Assembly (NCBI GenBank): GCA_031769625.1
Contig: JAUIMM010000001.1
Location: 2,666,001 to 2,730,000 of the forward strand
DNA from: Taudactylus pleione
Lineage: Eukaryota > Chordata > Amphibia > Anura > Myobatrachidae
Length of the DNA stretch: 64,000 bases
Reading direction: 5' to 3'
Part shown: one piece after another, positions 11,069-21,930 of the stretch
Numbering within the stretch: position 1 is the stretch's first letter
Layout of the letters: the number at the start of each line of letters is the position of its first letter
The notes under the pieces: generated by a model
The model's database searches: none
What the model saw: only the letters and a program-made list of their open reading frames with translations
Told to the model about the DNA's origin: nothing
Made by a program: the position numbers and the translations under genes

Positions 11069-11404
11069 GTACCCGCGTCGGCGCCATTTTCTCACTCGGC
11101 TGTGGACAGTGAAGAGGGAGGGTGGGAATTAGGGCTGTGTAGTGTAGTGTAGTGTAGTGCTGCTGTTGTCCACTACTTCAAAGTCCACAGGGGCTGGCTG
11201 TGTTGTGCTGTGATGCTGTTGTTAATAGGGGCTGTGTCCACTATTTCAAAGTCCATAGGGGCAGGCTGGACTGTGTTGTGCAGTCAGTTCTCCATAGGGG
11301 CTGTGTCCACTCCAAAGTCCTGTGCAGTGTCCCACTCCTAAAGGGGTGCTGTAGTGTTGTCCAGGGGGTGCTCTGTCCATCAGGGGTGCTCCCCCCAAGT
11401 GCTA

Positions 11405-14400
11405 AAAAAATAATATATTTTCTGTGTTTGTGAATTGTGTGCGCAGTAGCCGCACGTGCATCAACAAAGTAGTGCCAAGCATGCGCCTGTGTCATAAGTA
11501 AAGGGCCGGCTGGCTTGACCGTTAAGGGTGCTGTAACCCCCGAAAGTACACTCCAGTCCAAACCAAAAAAAAAATTATTTTCTGTGTTTGTGAATTGTGT
11601 GCGCAGTAGCCGCACGTGCATCAACAAAGTAGTGCCAAGCGTGCGCCTGTGTCATAAGTAAAGGGCCGGCTGGCTTGACCGTTAAAGGGTGCTGTAACCC
11701 CCGAAAGTACACTCCAGTCCAAACCAAAAAAAAATAATTTTCTGTGTTTGTGAATTGTGTGCGCAGTAGCCGCACGTGCATCAACAAAGTAGTGCCAAGC
11801 GTGCGCCTGTGTCATAAGTAAAGGGCCGGCTGGCTTGACCGTTAAAGGGTGCTGTAACCCCCGAAAGTACACTCCAGTCCAAACCAAAAAAAAATTATTT
11901 TCTGTGTTTGTGAATTGTGTGCGCAGTAGCCGCACGTGCATCAACAAAGTAGTGCCAAGCGTGCGCCTGTGTCATAAGTAAAGGGCCGGCTGGCTTGACC
12001 GTTAAAGGGTGCTGTAACACCCGAAAGTACACTCCAGTCCAAACCAAAAAAAAATTTATTTTCTGTGTTTGTGAATTGTGTGCGCAGTAGCCGCATGTGC
12101 ATCAACAAAGTAGTGCCAAGCGTGCGCCTGTGTCATAAGTAAAGGGCCGGCTGGCTTGACCGTTAAGGGTGCTGTAACCCCCGAAAGTACACTCCAGTCC
12201 AAACCAAAAAAAAATAATTTTCTGTGTTTGTGAATTGTGTGCGCAGTAGCCGCACGTGCATCAACAAAGTAGTGCCAAGCGTGCGCCTGTGACATAAGAA
12301 AAGGGCCAGCTGGCTTGACCGTTAAGGATGCTGTAACCCCCGAAAGTACACTCCAGTCCAAACCAAAAAAAAAATTATTTTCTGTGTTTGTGAATTGTGT
12401 GCGCATTAGCCGCACGTGCATCAACAAAGTAGTGCCAAGCGTGCGCCTGTGTCATAAGTAAAGGGCCGGCTGTCTTGACCGTTAAGGGTGCTGTAACCCC
12501 CGAAAGTACACTCCAGTCCAAACCAAAAAAAAATAATTTTCTGTGTTTGTGAATTGTGTGCGCAGTAGCCGCACGTACATCAACAAAGTAGTGCCAAGCG
12601 TGCGCCTGTGTCATAAGTAAAGGGCCGGCTGGCTTGACCATTAAAGGGTGCTGTAACCCCCGAAAGTACACTCCAGTCCAAACCAAAAAAAAATTATTTT
12701 CTGTGTTTGTGAATTGTGTGCGCAGTAGCTGCACGTGCATCAACAAAGTAGTGCCAAGCGTGCGCCTGTGTCATAAGTAAAGGGCCGGCTGGCTTGACCG
12801 TTAAGGGTGCTGTAACCCCCGAAAGTACACTCCAGTCCAAACCAAAAAAAATTTTATTTTCTGTGTTTGTGAATTGTGTGCACAGTAGCCGCACGAGCAT
12901 CAACAAAGTAGTGCCAAGCGTGCGCCTGTGTCATAAGTAAAGGGCCGGCTGGCTTGACCGTTAAGGGTGCTGTAACCCCCGAAAGTACACTCCGGTCCAA
13001 ACCACAAAAAAATAATTTTCTGTGTTTGTGAATTGTGTGCGCAGTAGCCGCACGTGCATTAACAAAGTAGTGCCAAGCGTGCGCCTGTGTCATAAGTAAA
13101 GGGCCGTCTGGCTTGACCGTTAAGGGTGCTGTAACCCCCGAAAGTACACTCCAGTCCAAACCACAAAAAAATAATTTTCTGTGTTTGTGAATTGTGTGCG
13201 CAGTAGCCGCACGTGCATCAACAAAGTAGTGCCAAGCGTGCGCCTGTGTCATAAGTAAAGGGCCGGCTGGCTTGACCATTAAAGGGTGCTGTAACCCCCG
13301 AAAGTACACTCCAGTCCAAACCAAAAAAAAATTATTTTCTGTGTTTGTGAATTGTGTGCGCAGTAGCTGCACGTGCATCAACAAAGTAGTGCCAAGCGTG
13401 CGCCTGTGTCATAAGTAAAGGGCCGGCTGGCTTGACCGTTAAGGGTGCTGTAACCCCCGAAAGTACACTCCAGTCCAAACCAAAAAAAAATTTATTTTCT
13501 GTGTTTGTGAATTGTGTGCACAGTAGCCGCACGAGCATCAACAAAGTAGTGCCAAGCGTGCGCCTGTGTCATAAGTAAAGGGCCGGCTGGCTTGACCATT
13601 AAGGGTGCTGTAACCCCCGAAAGTACACTCCGGTCCAAACCACAAAAAAATAATTTTCTGTGTTTGTGAATTGTGTGCGCAGTAGCCGCACGTGCATCAA
13701 CAAAGTAGTGCCAAGCGTGCGCCTGTGTCATAAGTAAAGGGCCGTCTGGCTTGACCGTTAAGGGTGCTGTAACCCCCGAAAGTACACTCCAGTCTAAACC
13801 ACGAAAAAATAATTTTCTGTGTTTGTGAATTGTGTGCGCAGTAGCCGCACGTGCATCAACAAAGTAGTGCCAAGCGTGCGCCTGTGTCATAAGTAAAGGG
13901 CCGGCTGGCTTGACCGTTAAAGGATGCTGTAACCCCCGAAAGTACACTCCAGTCCAAACCCAAAAAAATTTATTTTCTGTGTTTGTGAATTGTGTGCGCA
14001 GTAGCCGCACGTGCATCAACAAAGTAGTGCCAAGCGTGCGCCTGTGTCATAAGTAAAGGGCCGGCTGGCTTGACCGTTAAAGGGTGCTGTAACCCCCGAA
14101 AGTACACTCCAGTCCAAACCAAAAAAAAAATTATTTTCTGTGTTTGTGAATTGTGTGCGCAGTAGCCGCACGTGCATCAACAAAGTAGTGCCAAGCGTGC
14201 GCCTGTGTCATAAGTAAAGGGCCGGCTGGCTTGACCGTTAAAGGGTGCTGTAACCCCCGAAAGTACACTCCAGTCCAAACCAAAAAAAAATTATTTTCTG
14301 TGTTTGTGAATTGTGTGCGCAGTAGCCGCACGTGCATCAACAAAGTAGTGCCAAGCGTGCGCCTGTGTCATAAGTAAAGGGCCCGCTGGCTTGACCGTTA

Positions 14401-15745
14401 AAGGGTGCTGTAACCCCAGAAAGTACACTCCAGTCCAAACCAAAAAAAAATTATTTTCTGTGTTTGTGAATTGTGTGTGCAGTAGCCGCACGTGCATCAA
14501 CAAAGTAGTGCCAAGCGTGCGCCTGTGTCATAAGTAAAGGGCCGGCTGGCTTGACCGTTAAGGGTGCTGTAACCCCTGAAAGTACACTCCAGTCCAAACC
14601 AAAAAAAAATTTATTTTCTGTGTTTGTGAATTGTGTGCGCAGTAGCCGCACGTGCATCAACAAAGTAGTGCCAAGCGTGCGCCTGTGTCATAAGTAAAGG
14701 GCCGGCTGGCTTGACCGTTAAGGGTGCTGTAACCCCCGAAAGTACACTCCAGTCCAAACCAAAAAAAAATTATTTTCTGTGTTTGTGAATTGTGTGCGCA
14801 GTAGCCGCACGTGCCTCAACAAAGTAGTGCCAAGCGTGCGCCTGTGTCATAAGTAAAGGGCCCGCTGGCTTGACCGTTAAAGGGTGCTGTAACCCCCGAA
14901 AGTACACTCCAGTCCAAACCAAAAAAAAATTATTTTCTGTGTTTGTGAATTGTGTGCGCAGTAGCCGCACGTGCATCAACAAAGTAGTGCCAAGCGTGCG
15001 CCTGTGTCATAAGTAAAGGGCCGGCTGGCTTGACCGTTAAGGGTGCTGTAACCCCCGAAAGTACACTCCAGTCCAAACCAAAAAAAAATTATTTTCTGTG
15101 TTTGTGAATTGTGTGCGCAGTAGACGCACATGCATCAACAAAGTAGTGCCAAGCGTGCGCCTGTGTCATAAGTAAAGGGCCAGCTGGCTTGACCATTAAG
15201 GGTGCTGTAACCCCCGAAAGTACACTCCAGTCCAAACCAAAAAAAAAATATTTTCTGTGTTTGTGAATTGTGTGCGCAATAGCCGCACGTGCATCAACAA
15301 AGTAGTGCCAAGCGTGCGCCTGTGTCATAAGTAAAGGGCCAGCTGGCTTGACCGTTAAAGGGTGCTGTAACCCCCGAAAGTACACTCCAGTCCAAACCAA
15401 AAAAAAATTATTTTCTGTGTTTGTGAATTGTGTGCGCAGTAGCCGCACGTGCATCAACAAAGTAGTGCCAAGCGTTCGCCTGTGTCATAAGTAAAGGGCC
15501 GGCTGGCTTGACCATAAAAGGGTGCTGTAACCCCCGAAAGTACACTCCTGTCCAAACGAAAAAATAATTATTTTCTGTGTTTGTGAATTGTGTGCACAGT
15601 AGCCGCACGTGCATCAACAAAGTAGTGCCAAGCGTGCGCCTGTGTCATAAGTAAAGGGCCGGCTGGTTTGACCGTTAAAGGGTGCTGTAACCCCCAAAGT
15701 ACACTCCAGTCCAAACCAAAAAAAAAAATATTTTCTGTGTTTAGC
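11405..15745 (+). repeat. 160-bp tandem array inside hAT-1, about 27 units
   Basis: Head-to-tail units of 159-160 bp contain, in order: ttttctgtgtttgtgaattg, tgcgcagtagccgcacgtgc, atcaacaaagtagtgccaag, cgtgcgcctgtgtcataagt, aaagggccggctggcttgac, the segment ctgtaacccccgaaagtaca, and an A8-A10 run. Units differ by single substitutions and by A-run length. Nearly every unit includes the palindrome gcacgtgc (E-box type). hAT-2 has six units and hAT-3 three to four. A minus-strand frame of 70 codons recurs in each unit but is only a by-product of the repeat. Confidence 0.95.
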
Positions 15746-15776
15746 CGCACGTATATATCAAATCGATATAACATAA

Positions 15777-18700
15777 ATGGAGGACCAAACTTTCTCCGAT
15801 AAAAATAAAATAGAGAAAGATCAAGAACCACTTCCTCCTAGTGCTGAAGCTGCTGCCACTAGTCATGACATAGACGATAACATGCCATCAACGTCGTCTG
15901 CCAAGGCCGATGCCCAATGTCATAGTAGAGGGCACATACAATCCCAAATGGCAAAGTTCAGGAAAATGACCTTGAAAAAGACATTTAAATCAGCTGAAGA
16001 GAAACGTAAACTTGCCAATATGCCATTTACGACACGGAGTGGCAAGGAACGGCTAAGGTCGATCCCTAGTATGTTCATGACTAGTGGTTCAGCTTCACAT
16101 GACGATGGAAGCCCTCCTCCCACTAAAAAAATCAAAAGAGTTAAGCTGGCAAAAGCACAGCGAAGAACTGTGCTTTCTAAGAAGATATCACAAATCCCCA
16201 AGGAGAGTCCAAGTGTGGTGGTGGTTACGATGCCTGACCTTCCCAGCACTGGACGGGAAGAGGTGGCTCTTTCCACCATTTGCATGCCCCCTGCAAGTGC
16301 TAAAAGGAGCACCCACAGTCCACTTGCTGATATGCAAATTGAAGATGTCACTGTTGAAGTACAACAGGATGAGGATACTGGTGTAGCTGGCGCTGAGGAG
16401 GAAGTTGGCGAGGAGGATTCTGATGGTGATGTGGTTTGTTTAAATCAGGCTCTGGGGGAGACAGTTGTTGTCCGTGGGATGAAAAAGCCCATCACGGTCA
16501 TGCCTGGGCAGAAGACCAAACATTCCACCTCTTTGGTCTGGCAATATTTCTATCCAAATCCGGACAACAACTGTCTTGCCATATGTACCATATGTAAAGG
16601 TGAAATAAGTAGGTGTAGGGACGTCATCCACCTAGGAACATCCTCCCTTATACGGCACCTGCAGCGCATTCATAAAAAGTTACTGTCAAGTTCAGAAACT
16701 TTGGCTAAGACCGTAAGCAGTCCAGGGACACCTAAATCCCGTTGTCCTGTTGTATCCAAGCGCCTGCAAACCACACCGTCAACTCCCTCCTTGTCAATTT
16801 CCTCCTTAGTCAGGATCGGAAGTAGTCCTGCAGGCCATGTCACTGGCATGACTGACTCTCCTATCCGGGATTCCTCCGGAGGATCCTGCATTGCTACGCC
16901 TACTGCTGCCGCTGCTGCTGTTGCTGGGAGTCATTCATCATCCCAGAGAGGAAGTAGGAACACCACTACTTTTACTAAACAATTGACCCTCCAACAGTCC
17001 TTAGCAAGGAGGATGAAGTACGACAGCAGTCATCCTGAAGCAAAATGTATAACTGAGGCCTTGACTGCTATGTTGGTGTTAGACGTGCATCCGGTATCCG
17101 CCATTAGTGCAGTGGGATTTAGACAATTGATGGAGGTAGTGTGTCCCCGGTTCCAAATCCCGTCTAGATTCCACTTCACTAGGCAGGCGATACCGAGACT
17201 GTACAGAAACGTCAGAAAAAGTGTCCTCAGTGTCCTGAAAAATGCCGTTGTACACAATGTCCACTTAACCACGGACATGTGGACAAGTGGAACAGGGCAG
17301 ACTAAGGACTATATGACTGTGACAGCCCACTGGGTAGATGTATCACCGGTTTCAGTAAGAGGCACACCGCCGACAACCTCTTAGAGAAACTGAGGGAAAT
17401 CATCGCCAAGTGGCTTACCCCACTTTGACTCTCCTGGGGATTTGTGATATCTGACAACGCCACCAATATTGTGCGGGCATTACATCTGGGCAAATTCCAG
17501 CACGTCCCATGTTTGCTCACACAATAAACTTGGTGGTGCAGAATTTTCTGAAAAGCGACAGGGGCGTGCAGGAGACGCTTTGGGTGGCCCGAAAAATTTC
17601 TGCCCACTTTCGCCATTCAGCGACTGCGTGCCGAAGACTGGAGCGCCAGCAAACACTCTTGAACCTGCCCCGCCATCACCTGAAGCAAGAGGTTGTGACG
17701 CGGTGGAACTCAACCCTCTATATGCTTCAGAGGATGGAGGAGCAGCAAAAGGCCATACAAGCCTATACATCCACCTATGACATAGGCAAAGGAGGGGGTA
17801 TGCACCTGACTCAAGCGCAGTGGAGAATGATTTCCGTGTTGTGCAAGGTTCTCCAGCCCTTCGAACTTGCCACACGTGAAGTCAGTTCAGACACTGCCAG
17901 CTTGAGTCAGGTCATTCCCCTCATCAGGCTTTTGCAGAAGCAGCTGGAGAAAGTGAAGGAGGAGCTAAGATGGAGCGATTCCGCTTTTCATGTGGGACTT
18001 GTGGATGAAGCCCTTCATTCGCTTTGCCAGGATTCCAGGGTGGTCAATCTGTTGAAATCAGACCACTACATTTTGGCCACCGTGCTCGATCCTAGGTTTA
18101 AAGCCTATGTGGTGTCTCTCTTTCCGGCCGACACAAGCCTGCAGAGGTGCAAAGACCTGCTGGTGAACACACTGTCAGCTGAAGCGGAACGTGACACGTC
18201 AACGGCTCCTTCTTCATTTTCTCCGGCAACTGGGGCTGCCAGGAAAAAACTTAGGTATCCTAAGCAACTCGCTGGTGGTGATGCAGGGCAGGCAGGACCA
18301 AGTTTGGACATCTGGTCTGGACTGAAGGACCTGGCAACAATTTCTGACATGTCTACTGTCACTGAATATGATACTGTCACCATTGACAGAATGGTGGAGG
18401 ATTACATCGGTGACAGCATCCAAGTAGGTATGTCAGACAGTCCATACCTGTACTGGCAGGAAAAAGAGGCAATTTGGAGGCCCCTTGTACAAAGGGCTCT
18501 AGTTTACCTGAGTTGCCCCCCCTCCAGTGTGTACTCAGAAAGAGTGTTTAGTGCAGCCGGGAACCTTGTCAGCGAAAGGCGTAGGAGGTTTCTTCCACAG
18601 AATGTGGAGATGATGTTCATCAAAATGAATTATCAGCTCTTCCAGGGAGACCAGCCTCCAGAAGGTACAGAGGGACCTGTGGTGGTGGATTCAAGTGGGG

Positions 18701-18795
18701 ACGAGTTAATACTTTGTGAGGATGAGGATGTACACACTGAAGAGGGTGAGGAATCGGTGGATGAGGAGGATGAGGATGACATCTTGCCTCCGTAG
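15777..18795 (+). pseudogene. hAT (ZBED-like) transposase, disrupted
   Basis: The start ATG is that of MEDQTFSDKN, 32 bp after the last repeat remnant. The intact N-terminal part (535 codons to 17384) has a basic stretch PPPTKKIKRVK (about 113-123), an acidic segment (195-218) and a BED zinc finger (about 248-300: W255, C270, C273, H294, H299). The first catalytic Asp lies in LTTDMWTSG. The second catalytic region (SDNATN), the VTRWNST box and the C-terminal dimerisation domain (SSVYSERVFSAAG) follow in other frames. Three lesions break it: an 85-bp deletion at about 17347, an in-frame TGA at 17426-17428, and a one-base loss near 17512. An acidic tail ends at the TAG at 18793. Undisrupted it would be roughly 1,035 residues, long for the family because of the 250-residue N-terminal extension. 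Confidence 0.9.
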
Positions 18796-19439
18796 AGCCA
18801 GTTTGTGCAGGGACACATTAATTGCCAGCTTGTTTTGTGGGGGCCCAAACGAACCAATCATTTCAGCCACAGTTGTGTGGCAGACCCTGGCGCTGAAATG
18901 ATTGATTTGTTAAAGTGTGCATGTCCTGTTTATACAACATAAGGGTGGGTGGGAGGGCCCAAGGACAATTCCATCTTGCACTTCTTTTTTTTCTTTGCAT
19001 TATGTACAGTTTGGGGCCTAGTTTTTCTAACTGCCATCCTGTCTGCCACTGCAGTGTCACTCCTAGATGGGTCACGTGTTTGTGCCGCCCACTCGTGTCG
19101 CTTAGCATAGTCATCCAGCTACCTCGGTGCAACCTTTTGGACATAAAAACACTATTGTGAGGTGTGAGGTGTTCAGAATAGACTGGAAATGAGTGGAAAT
19201 TAAGGTTATTGAGGTTAATAATAGCATAGGAGCAGAAAAACCTAGAAATTCTGTGATTTTAGCTGTTTTTATGCTTTTTTTAAAAAAAATACAGATCCAA
19301 AACACAAAACCCAGAACCCAAAACACGGAAGGGTGGTTTTGGCAAAACCAATCCAGATCCAAAACACGAAGAAAGATCTAGATCCAAAACCAAAACACAA
19401 AACACGAAAAGTGGCCGGTGCACACCCCTATAACATATA

Positions 19440-19633
19440 GGGGGTCATTCAGACCCACTCGCGAGCGGCAGTACGCTCGCAAGTGGGTCGATGTTCCCCA
19501 CTGCGCATGCGCACGACGGAGGGAGCTCCGTCGTGCGCATGCGCGAGACCGGAGCGTCTCATCAAAGGGGGCGTGCTGTCGATGGTGACTGACAGCACGC
19601 TCTGGTCAGAGCGTCCGGCTCTGAATCAGGGCC
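19440..19633. mobile_element. Family B MITE, short copy (B2), 194 bp
   Basis: The ends gggggtcattcagaccc and ggctctgaatcagggcc are flanked by ATA (19437-19439, 19634-19636). It contains the palindromes cgcatgcgcacgacggaggg / ctccgtcgtgcgcatgcg and gtgctgtcgatggtgactga. It abuts hAT-1 directly, its duplication overlapping the hAT-1 flanking duplication. Confidence 0.8.
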
Positions 19634-19669
19634 ATAGTATGTATGTAACAGATTATTGCTGGTGTATCG

Positions 19670-19770
19670 CATACTTGCCAACCCTCCCTCATTGTCAGAA
19701 ATAGTAGTGATCTCTCTGACTCCCTGAAGAGTCTAGCAATCTCCCTGATTGCACCTTACTCCCATTATAA

Positions 19771-19807
<37 letters not shown>

Positions 19808-20092
19808 ACAAAAACAGATATATACATTCAAATGTGATCCTTAGTATAATTTCCCTGCATTAGTTATAAGGCACAATGATCCCAATGGCTACATGCATTT
19901 TCTGAAAAGTATCAGTGTTTTCATCAACAAGTAGATCTTACTGACTGCTTTGGGCTCGTTTACATATAGATGTAAGTCAGTTCTATGACACGCCCCCCCA
20001 GATGTAGCAGGACACGCCCACGTTACCGCCGCACTAATAGGTGTTGCTTTCACAATCTCCCTGAAATGCTTTTTTAAATGTAGGCAAGTATG
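19670..20092. mobile_element. Family E MITE (copy E2) with 8-bp target duplication
   Basis: The ends catacttgccaaccctccc and taggcaagtatg are inverted repeats. The flanks gtgtatcg (19662-19669) and gagtatcg (20093-20100) match at 7 of 8 positions, the duplication length of hAT elements. A (TA)n tract at 19777-19802 lies inside. No coding capacity. Confidence 0.75.
19777..19802. repeat. (TA)n microsatellite
   Basis: An uninterrupted TA dinucleotide run of about 26 bp within the family E element. Confidence 0.95.
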
Positions 20093-20440
20093 GAGTATCG
20101 TCAGGTGACCTTTCAGACTATTTTATTGACTGTGTCACTATCTAATTTCGTTAATGAAACACTGCAGTTTACGTTTATGGTCGACACACCCTATAGCATT
20201 GAAAGTCTACAATGGATCAGATAACTGGCAAAAGCTGTGACAACGCGGACACTGAAGGTAGAGAGTATGGTTTCTTCAAAACAGGTTTACAAGATTAGAA
20301 TGATTATATTGATTACTCTGTATCTATACTATAAGATATATCATGCTTTACGTAACATTGTACAAAGGTTTGTTTGCCGTGAATTACGTTTACTAACTCT
20401 TTGATCTTTTCTAAATTTTTTTTATCCCACTGCTCCGGCT
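20093..20440. other. Region upstream of the sulfotransferase exon
   Basis: AT-rich and without recognised repeats; it would be the end of an intron if the acceptor at 20443-20444 is used. No promoter could be assigned, and the 5' non-coding exon(s) expected for this family were not recognised in the window. Confidence 0.35.
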
Positions 20441-20442
20441 TC

Positions 20443-20444
20443 AG
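20443..20444 (+). promoter_or_regulatory. Candidate 3' splice site before the coding exon
   Basis: A pyrimidine tract (tttttttttatcccactgct) ending in cttcag precedes the coding exon by about 150 bp. A ttctaaat branch-like sequence lies upstream. Vertebrate sulfotransferases of this group usually have upstream non-coding exons joined to one coding exon, which this site would fit. Confidence 0.45.
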
Positions 20445-20598
20445 TTCCTGCTCTGCTTTCCTGCAACTAATCTTTATTATTGCCCTTTATTATTCTGTGT
20501 TTCTTCTCGATCTTCCCTCAATCCCTTATGCCTTCACTTCTCTGATTACCCTTCCAACTTCTCTCCTCCTTTCCATGATCCCTAGATTCTACCTGACC

Positions 20599-21732
20599 AT
20601 GTCCATACGCCTGAAGCTACTATTCTTATTTCTCTTTATGTCTGTGATACTTTTATATGTCTCTCAATTTCTCTTCCATAACTCTCCCCCACACTCCGAC
20701 TGCTGTTCTGCCTCTCAGAAACTGAACTCCGTCCATGTCCTTGTTGTCTCTTCTTGGAGATCTGGCTCCTCTTTCCTTGGGCAGATCTTTAACCACCACA
20801 GTGATGTCTTTTACCTCTTCGAGCCTGGACATCCCACCTGGATGAAGCTTCAACAAGAGAGCGCGGAGCTCCTGCACTATCCTGTGAGAGATCTCCTGCG
20901 CTCGCTCTTCACCTGTGACGTCTCACCCCTCCGGCAGTATCTTCCCAATGGTGGAAAACGCGTTTCTGAGTTTCGTTTCTTTGCAGAAAGTCGGGCTCTT
21001 TGCTCCCCTCCAGCTTGCTCGGCCTTTATCCCCGCTGAAGGCTATGATCGCTACACCTGTTTCCGACGGTGTAGAAACTCATCCCTTGATAAAATGGCGG
21101 AGGCCTGTCGGACATACAGTCATGTGGTGATGAAAACCGTTCGGATCCTGGATCTTTCTGTCCTTCTTCCCCTGTTCCGAGACCCAGCCCTTGATCTGCG
21201 GATTCTTCATCTCGTGAGGGACCCTCGAGCCATTGCCTCATCTCGGAAATCTTTTACTCTCCATATTGAGGACCAGATAGTTCTTAAGAATGAAGGAAAT
21301 TATACTGCAGATAATATAACAATAAGTAGAGTTATGGAAAAGATATGCAAATCCCAGGTGGCCATTAATAAACTGGGCAGAACATCTCAGACCTTGCATG
21401 GACGCTATATGGCTATACGTCATGAGGACTTGGCCAGCAAACCGATCCAAAGTCTAAAGCAAATTTGCAAGTTCTCTGGGCTTCCTCTAACTAATGAGCT
21501 GAAACGATGGATTTACAATGTCACCCACGAGGAGATTCAACAGAAAAATGGTTTCATGACGTTCTCAAAAATGTCCTCAGCAGTTAATCAAAGGTGGAGA
21601 ACTGCTCTGGAGTTTGACTCAGTGATACAGATCCAACAGAGCTGTAAGCAGGCAATGGAGGTGTTTGGTTATTTGCCGGTGAGATCCAAGACACAGCAGG
21701 ACAATATGGCTGTTCAATTGCTAAAGGACTAA
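20599..21732 (+). CDS. chst5/6-like: Carbohydrate 6-O-sulfotransferase, CHST4/5/6-like
   Basis: By family it transfers sulfate from PAPS to C6 of GlcNAc (or Gal/GalNAc) on glycans in the Golgi lumen. The chosen ATG (ACCATGT context) gives 377 residues, close to the roughly 390 usual for CHST4/5/6; the frame runs open upstream to 20401 but with no ATG before 20575. Residues 5-25 are a hydrophobic signal anchor (type II). The 5'-phosphosulfate motif SSWRSGSSF is at 51-59 and the 3'-phosphate motif LVRDPRAIASSRKS at 205-218, followed by MAIRHEDL. Possible N-glycan sites are N160, N234, N239 and N307. CSPPACSAF and TYSHVVMKTVR resemble this subgroup more than CHST1/3. One exon, no lesion, flanked only by repeats. 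The exact paralogue and substrate cannot be decided from this sequence. Confidence 0.9.
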   Translation: MSIRLKLLFLFLFMSVILLYVSQFLFHNSPPHSDCCSASQKLNSVHVLVVSSWRSGSSFLGQIFNHHSDVFYLFEPGHPTWMKLQQESAELLHYPVRDLLRSLFTCDVSPLRQYLPNGGKRVSEFRFFAESRALCSPPACSAFIPAEGYDRYTCFRRCRNSSLDKMAEACRTYSHVVMKTVRILDLSVLLPLFRDPALDLRILHLVRDPRAIASSRKSFTLHIEDQIVLKNEGNYTADNITISRVMEKICKSQVAINKLGRTSQTLHGRYMAIRHEDLASKPIQSLKQICKFSGLPLTNELKRWIYNVTHEEIQQKNGFMTFSKMSSAVNQRWRTALEFDSVIQIQQSCKQAMEVFGYLPVRSKTQQDNMAVQLLKD

Positions 21733-21742
21733 GCAATTGGGT

Positions 21743-21780
21743 GGGTGGGGGGGGGGGCTGGGGCCTTGAAGAGAAATAAA
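21743..21780 (+). terminator. Short 3' UTR end: G-run and AATAAA polyadenylation signal
   Basis: AATAAA at 21775-21780 lies 43 bp after the stop codon, preceded by the G-rich run gtgggtggggggggggg. A family D MITE begins right after it. The use of such a proximal signal is plausible but unproven; longer 3' UTRs are common in this gene family. Confidence 0.5.
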
Positions 21781-21930
21781 CGTGGAGAGAGATAAAGTAC
21801 CAATTAATCAGCTTCTAACACTCAGTTTACAGGCTGTATCAGAAAAACGACAGCTAGAAGCTGATTGGTCGGTACTTTTATCTCTCTCCACTATCTCTCT
21901 CCAAGATTTGATAACTCTCCCCCATGTTGT
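21781..21930. mobile_element. Family D palindromic MITE (D3), end-truncated
   Basis: The arms ggagagagataaagtaccaa and ggtacttttatctctctcc enclose aatcagcttctaacactcag and tagaagctgattggtcg. The outer ctaag termini are degenerate. It sits in or directly after the 3' UTR of the sulfotransferase. Confidence 0.75.

Larger units (their letters stand above)
10901..19430 (+). mobile_element. hAT-1: 8.5-kb hAT transposon with broken transposase
   Basis: The ends are taggggtgagcggg and ggtgcacacccccta-like (actual right end ggtgcacacccct plus a), with inverted core TAGGGGTG. The flanks are taacatac and taacatat, a 7-of-8 match for the 8-bp duplication that defines hAT insertions. In order it holds a GC-rich palindromic 5' end (ggatttctgaaatccg), a TATA box, a 75-bp partial duplication (11150-11310), about 27 tandem 160-bp units, the transposase frame, and an A-rich 3' end. 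hAT-2 at 48684 is closely similar, and the coding parts differ only at scattered sites, suggesting recent activity of the family. Confidence 0.92.

Noticed and set aside
11405..15745. CRISPR-like direct repeats
   Set aside because: Head-to-tail units of 160 bp with no unique spacers, inside a eukaryotic transposon. The same holds for the 29-, 34- and 71-bp arrays.
11241..15831. Series of minus-strand 70- to 176-codon frames beginning MLMHVRLLRTQF
   Set aside because: They are the 160-bp repeat unit read backwards, lost and regained as A-run lengths shift. They run opposite to the element's promoter and gene.
17480..17875. Minus-strand 131-codon frame, also in hAT-2 at 51924-52376
   Set aside because: Antisense shadow of the transposase; conserved only because the sense sequence is.
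20401..20598. N-terminal 66-residue extension of the sulfotransferase
   Set aside because: It begins at a TTG and includes a probable splice acceptor. The ATG at 20599 has better context and gives the family's normal length and signal anchor.
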